A stretch of DNA of 64,000 bases from Micromonospora arida (lineage in GTDB: Bacteria; Actinomycetota; Actinomycetes; Mycobacteriales; Micromonosporaceae), in NCBI RefSeq assembly GCF_003857035.1, contig NZ_QGSY01000177.1, positions 1-64,000 on the forward strand. The letters run 5' to 3'. Under the pieces are notes generated by a model. It ran no database searches, was not told where the DNA came from, and saw only the letters and a program-made list of their open reading frames with translations. Each line of letters opens with the position of its first letter. The first letter of the stretch is position 1. Shown here piece after piece: positions 50,413-57,761 of the stretch. The position numbers and the translations under genes were made by a program.

Positions 50413-52305
50413 TCATATGGCGACGCGTTGCTCCTGGACCGTCGGCTGGTCCTGGGCGAACTGGGTGCGGTACAACTCGTGGTAGCGGCCACCAGCCGCG
50501 AGCAGGTCACTGTGCCGCCCGCGTTCGACGATGCGTCCCGCCTCCACGACGAGGATCTGGTCGGCCGCCCTGATGGTGGAGAGCCGGTGCGCGATAACCA
50601 CACTCGTCCTGCCGGTCAGCGCCTCGGCGAGGGCGTCCTGAACCGCAGCCTCCGAGGTGGAGTCGAGATGCGCGGTGGCTTCGTCGAGGATGACCACGCG
50701 CGGACGAGCCAGCAGCAGTCGCGCGATGGTGAGTCGTTGCCGTTCGCCGCCCGACAGACGGTATCCACGCTCGCCGACGACGGTGTCCAGCCCATCGGGA
50801 AGTGAGCGGATCAGGTCGTCGAGGCGGGCCCGCCGGAGCACCTCCCACATCTCGTCCTCGGTCGCGTCCGGCTGGGCGAACGCCAGATTGGCGCGGATGC
50901 TCTCGTGGAAGAGGTGCCCGTCCTGGGTCACCACGCCCAACGCCGTCCGGATCGACTCAGCCGACAGCTCGCGTACGTCGACGTCGGCCAGCTTCACCGC
51001 GCCGTCCTCGACGTCGTACAGGCGCGGCACGAGCTGCGCGATTGTCGACTTGCCCGCCCCGGAGGAGCCGACGAGCGCCACCATCTGCCCCGCCTCGGCG
51101 CGGAACGACACCCCGTGCAGCACCTCCTCACCTCCGCGGGTGTCGAGCTTCGCCACGTCCTCCAGGGACGCGAGCGACACCTTGTCCGCTGAGGGGTAGC
51201 CGAACCGGACCCCGTCGAACTCGACCGCGACCGGCCCTTCGGGAAGGGGCCGGGCGTCGGACCTGTCGAGGATCAGCGGCTTGAGGTCGAGGACCTCGAA
51301 CACCCGCTCGAAGCTCACCAGCGCGCTCATCACCTCGACCCGAGCACTGGCCAGCGAGGTCAACGGTGCGTAGAGCCGCGACAGGAGCAGCGCGAGGGCG
51401 ACCACCGTCCCGGCGTCGAGGCTGCCCCGTAGGGCGTAGAGACCACCCAGCCCGTAGACCAGGGCCAGTGCCAACGAGCCGACGACGGTGAGCGCGGTGA
51501 TGAAGACCCACTGGAGCATCGCGGCGCGGATGCCGATGTCGCGGACCCGACGTGCCCGCGCCGCGAACTCGGCCGACTCCTCGGCTGGCCGGCCGTACAG
51601 CTTGACCAGCGTGGCACCGGGTGCGGAGAAACGTTCCGTCATCCTGGTGCTCATGGCGGCGTTGTGCTCGGCCGCTTCACGCTGCAACTGAGCGAGCCTC
51701 GAACCCATCCGGCGAGCCGGGAGAACGAAAATGGGCAGCAGGACGAGCGCCAGCAGCGTGATCTGCCAGGAGAAGGTGAGCATCACGGCCAACGTCAGCA
51801 TCAGCGTGACGGCGTTGCCGACCACACTCGACAGGGTGTCGCTGAAGGCCCGCTGCGCGCCGATCACGTCGTTGTTCAGGCGGCTGACCAGCGCACCCGT
51901 GCGGGTTCGCGTGAAGAACGCCACCGGCATGCGCTGAACGTGGTCGAAGACAGCCGTCCGCAGTTGGACGATCAGCCCCTCACCGATGCTGGCGGAGAGA
52001 AATCGCGTCACCAGACCCAGCCCGGCCTCGGCGAGAGCGATCACGGCGATCAGTACGGCCAACCGGATCACCACGCTGCTGTCGGCGCCGTCCACGATCG
52101 CGTCGACCACCCGACCGGCGAGAACAGGCGCCGCCACAGTGAGGACCGCCGTCACCACACTCAACAACAGGAACCTGACGATCAGGGCCCGGTGTGGCCG
52201 TGCGAACTGCGCGATCCGCTTCAATGTCGCGCGGGACAGCGGTCGCTCGTCCTGCGCGTTCATCGCGTGGTGCAGCGACGTCCACGCGGCAAATTCCATG
52301 CTCAT
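50413..52305 (-). CDS. ABC exporter, fused permease and ATPase
   Basis: 630 residues. Six membrane helices at about 40-345 (type IV exporter), with the intracellular coupling motif FFTRTRTGALVSRLNNDV. ATPase domain at about 370-620: Walker A GSSGAGKSTIAQLV (Lys419), Q-loop GVVTQDGHLFHES, intact signature LSGGERQRLTIARLL, Walker B VVILDEATAHLD and H-loop VVIAHRLSTI. It works as a homo- or heterodimer and probably expels a drug or lipid. The ATG at 52305 has GGAGG 6 bases upstream. Its promoter has the MerR-type 19-base spacer, so a drug-sensing MerR regulator likely controls it. Confidence 0.93.
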   Translation of the reverse strand: MSMEFAAWTSLHHAMNAQDERPLSRATLKRIAQFARPHRALIVRFLLLSVVTAVLTVAAPVLAGRVVDAIVDGADSSVVIRLAVLIAVIALAEAGLGLVTRFLSASIGEGLIVQLRTAVFDHVQRMPVAFFTRTRTGALVSRLNNDVIGAQRAFSDTLSSVVGNAVTLMLTLAVMLTFSWQITLLALVLLPIFVLPARRMGSRLAQLQREAAEHNAAMSTRMTERFSAPGATLVKLYGRPAEESAEFAARARRVRDIGIRAAMLQWVFITALTVVGSLALALVYGLGGLYALRGSLDAGTVVALALLLSRLYAPLTSLASARVEVMSALVSFERVFEVLDLKPLILDRSDARPLPEGPVAVEFDGVRFGYPSADKVSLASLEDVAKLDTRGGEEVLHGVSFRAEAGQMVALVGSSGAGKSTIAQLVPRLYDVEDGAVKLADVDVRELSAESIRTALGVVTQDGHLFHESIRANLAFAQPDATEDEMWEVLRRARLDDLIRSLPDGLDTVVGERGYRLSGGERQRLTIARLLLARPRVVILDEATAHLDSTSEAAVQDALAEALTGRTSVVIAHRLSTIRAADQILVVEAGRIVERGRHSDLLAAGGRYHELYRTQFAQDQPTVQEQRVAI

Positions 52306-52324
52306 GCATTACCTCCGATACAGG

Positions 52325-52355
52325 AGGCTAGGACCTCACCCGAGCTTGAGGTCAA
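52325..52355 (-). promoter_or_regulatory. MerR-type promoter with 19-base spacer and palindromic operator
   Basis: On the minus strand TTGACC (-35, 52350-52355) and TAGCCT (-10, 52325-52330) are exactly 19 bases apart. The spacer region holds the inverted repeat GACCTCA (52332-52338) and TGAGGTC (52347-52353). An over-long spacer carrying a dyad is the hallmark of promoters twisted into activity by MerR regulators. The sequence resembles a SoxR box (CCTCA-N8-TGAGG). No MerR gene is in the window. Confidence 0.8.
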
Positions 52356-52377
52356 GTCGCCACGCGATACTGGCGAT

Positions 52378-53217
52378 ATGGACCCGGGCGTGCGCGGCGA
52401 CGACGGCTGCCCTCTGTGGGCGGAACAGGCCGGCGCCGGGCCGCCTCTGGTGCTCTGTCACGGGGGTCCGGGTCTGTGGGATTATCTTGCCCCGGTAGCC
52501 CGGCTGCTCGAAGAGCATGCCCGCACCATCCGGTGGGATCAGCGCGGCTGTGGGCGCTCGCAGCGGCGCGGACCGTATGGCATCGCCCGCTTCGTGGCCG
52601 ATCTCGACGCGGTACGCGACCAGATGGCCGGTCCGCGGACGGCCCTGTTGGGCCATTCGTGGGGTGCACACCTGGCGTTGCGGTACGCCATTGAACACCC
52701 CGAACGGGTCAGCCATCTGATCTACGTGTCCGGGACCGGCATTGATCCCGATCGCGGCTGGCATCCGCACTACAAGCGGAATCTGCGGCTGCGGCTCGGG
52801 CCTCACCTGGACCGATGGGAGGCCCTCAGCGCGCGCGACCGCACGCCCGCAGAGGAACGTGAATGGGCGGTGCTGCAATGGTCGGCCGACTTCGCCGACC
52901 GCGGTGTGGCACTGCGCCACGCCGATCGCATGGCCACGCCGTGGCTGGGCATCAACTACGACTGCAGCCAGGCTGTCAACGCCGAGGTCAAGCAAGAGCT
53001 CCGCAACCCCGGCATGGCCGTGCAGTGCCGAGCGCTCGACCTGCCCGTGCTGATCATCGACGGCACCGAGGACATCCGGCCCCGCTGGGCCGTCGACTCG
53101 CTGCACCGCGCGTTGGCCAACAGTCAGCGCGTGAGCCTTGTCGGGTCCGGCCACCTTCCGTGGGTCGAGAATCCGCACGACTTTCGTCGGGCGGTGGCCG
53201 CCTTCCTGAGGCAATAG
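52378..53217 (+). CDS. alpha/beta hydrolase, proline-iminopeptidase-like
   Basis: 279 residues. Oxyanion motif LVLCHGGPGLWDYL, nucleophile elbow LGHSWGAHLAL with Ser94, acid region VLIIDGTEDIRPRWAVD and catalytic His in SGHLPWVENPHDF. The HGGPG motif is typical of prolyl aminopeptidases and related hydrolases. ATG 52378 is chosen because the domain starts right after it. It diverges from the ABC exporter and shares the MerR-type operator region; whether the operator also affects this gene is unclear. Substrate unknown. Confidence 0.88.
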   Translation: MDPGVRGDDGCPLWAEQAGAGPPLVLCHGGPGLWDYLAPVARLLEEHARTIRWDQRGCGRSQRRGPYGIARFVADLDAVRDQMAGPRTALLGHSWGAHLALRYAIEHPERVSHLIYVSGTGIDPDRGWHPHYKRNLRLRLGPHLDRWEALSARDRTPAEEREWAVLQWSADFADRGVALRHADRMATPWLGINYDCSQAVNAEVKQELRNPGMAVQCRALDLPVLIIDGTEDIRPRWAVDSLHRALANSQRVSLVGSGHLPWVENPHDFRRAVAAFLRQ

Positions 53218-53268
53218 CGTCGCCAGATCTTCAGCCGGTCTTACCGCGATCTCCCGGATTCGCGATAG

Positions 53269-53286
53269 CCCCGCTGCGCAGCGGGG
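53269..53286. terminator. terminator palindrome between convergent genes
   Basis: CCCCGCTGCGCAGCGGGG is a perfect 18-bp palindrome, 52 bases after the hydrolase stop and 57 before the minus-strand HNH stop at 53343. Confidence 0.65.
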
Positions 53287-53342
53287 TTGGCTCCGATGGA
53301 TCGGCTCACCGACCGAAAGGGTGCTATTTCTGCTGGCTGTTC

Positions 53343-54593
53343 CTACGTTCGTCGGTGGTAATGGTTGCGGCGGGGGAGTTGTTCGGGGTCGAGCCAGGCC
53401 GGTGGAGCGAATTCGGGATGGCCGTCGCGGCCGAGTTGGACGGTCCAGTCGCTGTGGTGCAGGTGTCGGTGGTGGTGGCCGCAGAGTAGGACCGCGTTGG
53501 TCAGGTTGGTCGTGCCGCCGTCGGCCCAGTGGTGGATGTGGTGGGCGTGGCACCAGCGGGGTGGGCGGTCGCAGCCGGGGAAGGCACAGCCGCGGTCGCG
53601 GAGCACGAGGGCGCGGCGCAGCGGCCCGGAGATGAGGCGGCGTTGTCGACCGACGTCAAGGACCTGGCCAGCTCCACCGAGGACGGCGGGCAGGATGGTG
53701 GCGTCGCAGGCGAGCCGGCGCACGGTCTCGGCGGTGAGCTGCTGGCCGATGTCGAGGGTGCCGGTGCCCAACTGCCGGGTCAATACGTCGTAACCGGTGG
53801 TGACGACGATCTGAGCGGCGTCACCACCGCTGTCGGGCAACTCACCGGTGCGCAAGCTGAGTCGGCAGAGGTCGGCGAGGGCGTCGTGGCGGCGTTGGCC
53901 GGGGGAGCGCTGGTCGTCGGGGCCGGTTGGTGCGGTCAGTGGGTCGATGGCGGCGCGGAGGAGGCCGGCGGTTTCGGTGTCGAGGGTGCCGGTGAGTCGG
54001 AGTCGGCCGTCGGTCTGCTCGGAGAGGGTGAGGTGTCGGTCGCGGCTGGCGCGTCGTGCTTCGGCTTCGAGGGCGGCGCGGGCGGCGGCGTCGGCGATGT
54101 CGGGGGCGACGTGGTCGAGGATTCGGGTGCCGAGTTTGCGCAGGTGGGTGGGGTCGAACTGGGCGGCCCAGCCGGTGAGCAGGCTGACGGCCTTGTCGGC
54201 GGCCTCGGGGCCGGCGGCGGCCTGCACGGTGTCGACGGTGTCGGTGATGACCCGGGCCTGGTCCAGGCTGATGGCTCCGTCAGCTAGCGCTTGTCGGATG
54301 CCGGGGTTGCCGGTGTCGAGGGTGGTGGCGAGGTCGACAAGTCGCCGGGCGGCGGGAACGGTCAGCTGGAGTCGTTCGCGAAGCCACACTGCGGTGCAGG
54401 AGGCGCCCTGCGTGCGGGCCGTGCCGCGGCCGTCGATCTCGCGAACCAGTGCCAGGGTGACGGCGGCGAGGCGTTGCTGAAGGCGGTGCGCGGCGTCGAG
54501 CGCGGCGATCAGGCCGTGCTCCGGGAGGGCCCAGGCGGCGGCGTCGGCGCAGGCGGCGACCGCGTCATCTGCCTGCGACAACTCCTCGACCAT
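53343..54593 (-). CDS. DUF222 / HNH endonuclease-like (13E12 repeat family) protein
   Basis: 416 residues. N-terminal DUF222 region (about 20-300; AALDAAHRLQQRLAAVTLAL, YDVLTRQLGTGTLDIGQQLT), then an HNH nuclease domain at about 340-385 (CAFPGCDRPPRWCHAHHIHH, TNLTNAVLLCGHHHRHLHH), with paired Cys and His for zinc and metal. These proteins are abundant in actinobacteria and behave like repeated, mobile-associated families; the M. tuberculosis 13E12 repeat belongs here. Catalytic role unproven. ATG at 54593. No partner gene for restriction or toxin function is next to it. Confidence 0.9.
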   Translation of the reverse strand: MVEELSQADDAVAACADAAAWALPEHGLIAALDAAHRLQQRLAAVTLALVREIDGRGTARTQGASCTAVWLRERLQLTVPAARRLVDLATTLDTGNPGIRQALADGAISLDQARVITDTVDTVQAAAGPEAADKAVSLLTGWAAQFDPTHLRKLGTRILDHVAPDIADAAARAALEAEARRASRDRHLTLSEQTDGRLRLTGTLDTETAGLLRAAIDPLTAPTGPDDQRSPGQRRHDALADLCRLSLRTGELPDSGGDAAQIVVTTGYDVLTRQLGTGTLDIGQQLTAETVRRLACDATILPAVLGGAGQVLDVGRQRRLISGPLRRALVLRDRGCAFPGCDRPPRWCHAHHIHHWADGGTTNLTNAVLLCGHHHRHLHHSDWTVQLGRDGHPEFAPPAWLDPEQLPRRNHYHRRT

Positions 54594-54656
54594 GACGCGA
54601 GACTAGAACAGGCGTACGACACTTCTAGTCAACATGATCGATTGGTGAGACCGGCT

Positions 54657-55169
54657 TTACGGAGGGCTTGGGGTGTCGCTCTGGGTTGTCCACGGGCGTT
54701 GGAGGGCCTTGGCCCAGGCGATGACGTGATCGATGGAATCCCGGGTGAGGCCGATCGTCGGGTTGGTGGTGATCAACAGTGTGGGGCTGCTGCGTCCTGC
54801 GGCCCACGTGCGGGCTTGAGGCGTGTGGAGGTCGTCTACCCACGCCGCAGGCCGTCGCTGGGCGTAGGCGGCGACGAGCGGAACCTTGTCGCTGGGGTGG
54901 AACGGCGTGGGTGGCATGGTGATCACGGGCAGAGAAGCGATGTGCAGAAGCGGCGCGAGGAGCTGGTTGGCTTCGTCGTTCCAGCTCGTGGCCCATGTGA
55001 CGTCCAGAATGGTGCTCGCTTCGATGATCCAGGCACCGTGATCGGGGTTGATACGGACGGGTTCCTCACCGGGGAACAGGTGGTGTTCGCTGTAGCCGGA
55101 GGGCGGTTGAGGGGTTCCGTAAGGGTTGAGGACACCGTCGACGTCGAGCAGGAGCAGGGGCCGATCCAC
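54657..55169 (-). CDS. HAD-like domain protein (nucleic-acid-end-processing type?)
   Basis: About 170 residues. HAD motif I LLLLDVDGVLNPYG (nucleophile Asp), motif II-like TWATSWNDEAN, and motif IV-like AAWVDDLHTPQARTWA. The combination with D-V-D-G-V-L-N-P is seen in the HAD domain family linked to RNA-repair (Swiss Army Knife) proteins and in stand-alone actinobacterial phosphatases. No cap domain is evident. The GTG at 55169 is a best guess; a TTG at 55202 would add 11 residues. Function not assignable beyond phosphatase. Confidence 0.75.
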   Translation of the reverse strand: MDRPLLLLDVDGVLNPYGTPQPPSGYSEHHLFPGEEPVRINPDHGAWIIEASTILDVTWATSWNDEANQLLAPLLHIASLPVITMPPTPFHPSDKVPLVAAYAQRRPAAWVDDLHTPQARTWAAGRSSPTLLITTNPTIGLTRDSIDHVIAWAKALQRPWTTQSDTPSPP

Positions 55170-55226
55170 CCGGAGGATTCTGCCGCATCGGTCCGCCGGC
55201 AATGACCGCGCGAGAGATCAGCGGCT

Positions 55227-55832
55227 ATGGTCCTGGGCGCGGAGTCTGGTCGAGCGGATGCCGAGGAGTGGGCGTCGGTGCTGGTGGAGTCCTTGGACAC
55301 TGGCGCTGTCCGAGCGCTCGGGGTCGGCGAGACCATCCACCGGCGGATGATTGCCTGTGTCGCGGCCATTCACTACTTCGGCGAACGCGCCGGGGACCCG
55401 GTGCGCGACCCGGAGTTGGTGTTCCGCCATCTCGCCGCAGCGCTGGATGGTTCGCCGGACGTCTACTTCGAGCGTTACCGATCAACTCTCGCCGGTAGGC
55501 TGGCGGATTACGACCGGTTCCGGGCCGGCGCGGGCGGCGACATGCGGAGGGTGGCCGCCGCGCGGAGCTGGATGGACGGCACCCGGGCGGCACTGGTCCA
55601 GATGTGTCGGGAGGTGGCAGTTCGCCTAGTCGAGGCGCCGCCTGAGGGCGCGCCGGGGCGGGCTCACCAGAGTCCGGACGCGCCAGGGCGGGCCGACAAG
55701 GGCGTGAGCCTGCGGGATGAAGCTTCCCGGTGGTGTGCGGTGTTGCCGCAGATCGAAGCCGTTCGCAGCGCCGCGAAAGCCGCGAGAGCCGCGCAGGCAG
55801 CCGAGCAGGGGACGGCGACAGGTGGCACTTGA
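55227..55832 (+). CDS. hypothetical protein
   Basis: 201 residues, mostly helical, with no recognisable motif. ESLDTGAVRALGVGETIHRR and MIACVAAIHYFGERAGDP suggest a compact helical domain; the C terminus (EAVRSAAKAARAAQAAEQG) is Ala/Glu-rich and could form a coiled coil. Coding bias supports it. It diverges from the HAD-like gene and converges with the chitosanase. I do not recognise it. Confidence 0.6.
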   Translation: MVLGAESGRADAEEWASVLVESLDTGAVRALGVGETIHRRMIACVAAIHYFGERAGDPVRDPELVFRHLAAALDGSPDVYFERYRSTLAGRLADYDRFRAGAGGDMRRVAAARSWMDGTRAALVQMCREVAVRLVEAPPEGAPGRAHQSPDAPGRADKGVSLRDEASRWCAVLPQIEAVRSAAKAARAAQAAEQGTATGGT

Positions 55833-55904
55833 TGTCGCCGTCCCGCTCAAGCTCTCACCAGCAGGAACGTGGCTGCGGGAGGTGACGTACCCGCGGGACT
55901 GGAC

Positions 55905-57116
55905 TTAGCCGATGCGGAACTGCTCCCCGTACACGGCGAACACCAGTGGCGTGTTCAGGTTGAAGTTGCCGTTGTTGAGGAACACCCGCTGGGCGGTGTC
56001 GACGCGGGAGGTGTCCGAGTGGGCCTCTTCCTTCTTCATCTCGATGACCCGCTCGTCGAGGAACGCGTTGAGCCAGGTCCGCTCGTCACCGCCCTGGGCT
56101 GGCGGCTTGGCCCGGTTCAGGGCGCGGTTGCGGATCTGGCGCATGCCCTCGTACCCGTGCATGACCGCCGCGTCGTAGTAGGCGAACTGGCCGAGTGCCC
56201 GGACCTGGTCGTTCTTGCCGTCGCGTACCGATGGGTTGAAGTAGACCCGGTCGCGTTCGGCCTCCTGGGCGGCCTGGAACACCGAGTCGGTGGCCGCGGT
56301 CCGCCAGTCGCGGGGGAAGTTGGGGTCGAGGCCGGCGTGCGACGGGGTGCCGTTGACGTTGCGCAGCGCCGGCAGGTAGCCGGCGAGCACGTTGCCCGGC
56401 TTGGTGCGGGTGTACGCCTCGACCAGTTCGAGCATGTCGCCGGTCCCGGAGCAGAAGCCGATGATGCCGGCGGTGTAGCCGCGCCCGTCGCCGATGTCCT
56501 CGATGTAGGAGAACTGCGCGCGCCAGTCGAGCGAGGAGTTCTCAGCGGCCGAGACGAGCTGCATGGCGACGTTCTTCTTCGCCGGGTCGTCGAGGTTGGT
56601 CCCGCTTGGGGTGGTGGGCGTGGGCGTGGGGGTGCTGCCGCCACCCGGCAGGGTCCACCGCTGGTTCGTGGTGCCGCCGCAGGTCCAGATCTGCAGCCGG
56701 GCGCCGTTCGCAGTGCTCCGATCGGTGACGTCGAGGCACTTGCCGGAGCCGGAGTTGACGAGCGCACCGTTGCTGGCGGTCCACTTCTGCGCGCCGGTGT
56801 CGTTGCAGTCGTACAGCTGCACCTTGGCGCCGTTGGCGGTCGACGCGGCGGTGACGTCGAGGCACTTGCCGAGTGCCCGGATCGAGTTGTCGGTGTTGCC
56901 GACGGTCCACGTCTGGGCCGCGCTGCCGTTGCAGTCGTAGAGCTGGACGGGCGTCCCGTTGGCCGAGCTGGCGCCGGCCACGTCGATGCACTTACCACCG
57001 AGGCCGGTGATCGGACCGGCGGTCGCGGCGCTCGCCGACGGCAGGCCGTAGCCGACGGCGGCGACGCCCACCAGCAGGGTGCCCACGACGTAGGCGGCTG
57101 TTCTCTTGTGAACCAT
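55905..57116 (-). CDS. secreted GH46 chitosanase with CBM13 lectin domain
   Basis: 403 residues. Signal peptide ends GLPSASAATA. A ricin-B CBM13 at about 33-160 has three repeats (AQTWTV, AQKWTA, NQRWTL), then a Pro/Thr linker (GGGSTPTPTPTTPSG). The GH46 domain (about 175-403) closely follows the Streptomyces N174 chitosanase: catalytic Glu192 in AENSSLDW and Asp210 in IGDGRGYTAG, then GIIGFCSGTGDMLELVEAY and HSDTSRVDTAQRVFL. It hydrolyses chitosan endo-wise; the lectin probably docks on cell walls. The ATG at 57116 has GAGGA upstream. Its promoter and operator are at 57219-57253. Confidence 0.93.
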   Translation of the reverse strand: MVHKRTAAYVVGTLLVGVAAVGYGLPSASAATAGPITGLGGKCIDVAGASSANGTPVQLYDCNGSAAQTWTVGNTDNSIRALGKCLDVTAASTANGAKVQLYDCNDTGAQKWTASNGALVNSGSGKCLDVTDRSTANGARLQIWTCGGTTNQRWTLPGGGSTPTPTPTTPSGTNLDDPAKKNVAMQLVSAAENSSLDWRAQFSYIEDIGDGRGYTAGIIGFCSGTGDMLELVEAYTRTKPGNVLAGYLPALRNVNGTPSHAGLDPNFPRDWRTAATDSVFQAAQEAERDRVYFNPSVRDGKNDQVRALGQFAYYDAAVMHGYEGMRQIRNRALNRAKPPAQGGDERTWLNAFLDERVIEMKKEEAHSDTSRVDTAQRVFLNNGNFNLNTPLVFAVYGEQFRIG

Positions 57117-57218
57117 GGGTGTTCCTCGGGGAAGGGGCGGCGTGCCGCCGGCCGGTCGGTGGCCCGGCGCGACGGTTCGGCCCCGGCGGGCACCGCGAGC
57201 ATCAGGAAACTGTATTAA

Positions 57219-57253
57219 CAGATACCAGTACGTCGATTTATCGTCAATCGACG
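57219..57253 (-). promoter_or_regulatory. chitosanase promoter with operator over the -35 box
   Basis: On the minus strand TTGACG (57242-57247) and TATCTG (57219-57224) are 17 bases apart. An inverted repeat CGTCGATT (57231-57238) / AATCGACG (57246-57253) with 7-base spacer spans the -35 box, so a bound repressor would block polymerase. The ROK-type CsnR box that I recall from Streptomyces is not recognisable here, so the regulator differs or the site diverged. Confidence 0.65.
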
Positions 57254-57379
57254 ACCGCGAGGCGTGACGACGTCTGTTCATCCCGTCGTTGGCGGGACGT
57301 ACCCGCCGGTGACTATCGTCGGGCCGTAACTGATCAACGGGCCGGTCCGTCGGAACCAGCACCGTCCGACGGACAGAAG

Positions 57380-57715
57380 ATGGTCATGGAGTCGACTCTG
57401 CGTGCTCGGGTGCGAGCTGGTGACCCCGGCGCGTTCGCCGACCTGTTCGACACGTACGCGCGTTCGGTCTACAACCACGCGTTCCGGCTGACCGCCGACT
57501 GGGCCACGGCGGAGGACGTCATGGCCGCCACGTACCTGCAGGCCGGCGACGTCGGCGTGTTCGACCTGACCGGGTCCGGCGCGGAGGCCGTCGCCACGAC
57601 CCGCTCGCAGACCATGGCCGTCAGCGGCCTGAACGCCGAGGACCCGGCCGCGTCCGGCCACGGTTTCCGCACCACTCTCGGCCAGTTGCGGGCCGTGGCC
57701 GCCCAGGCCAAGTAG
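57380..57715 (+). pseudogene. truncated ECF sigma factor (region 2 only) fused to unrelated tail
   Basis: 111 residues. Residues 3-50 are a good sigma-70 region 2 (STLRARVRAGDPGAFADLFD, YARSVYNHAFRLTADWATAE, DVMAATYLQA). The similarity stops where the conserved W-R-H helix should follow. The remaining 60 residues (GDVGVFDLTGSGAEAV and onward) lack regions 2.4, 3 and 4. A DNA deletion that joined a sigma gene to another reading frame is the likely origin; alternatively it is a small regulatory relic that still binds polymerase. ATG 57380 or 57386. A terminator follows. Confidence 0.6.
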
Positions 57716-57727
57716 GACGAGTGGGCA

Positions 57728-57758
57728 CGCGGACGGCACCCGCCGAGTGCCGTCCGCG
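57728..57758. terminator. bidirectional terminator, perfect 12-bp stem
   Basis: Arms 57728-57739 and 57747-57758 with a 7-base loop sit between the sigma fragment stop (57715) and the GH43 stop (57762). Confidence 0.8.
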
Positions 57759-57761
57759 CGG

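Noticed and set aside
51664-52377. N-terminal extension of the alpha/beta hydrolase
   Set aside because: It runs antisense through the ABC exporter and its promoter; the hydrolase fold begins right after the ATG at 52378.
53343-55169. HNH protein and HAD-like protein considered as a defence or toxin system
   Set aside because: Separate genes with a gap and no methylase, antitoxin or helicase partner; the DUF222-HNH family is widespread and not tied to defence.
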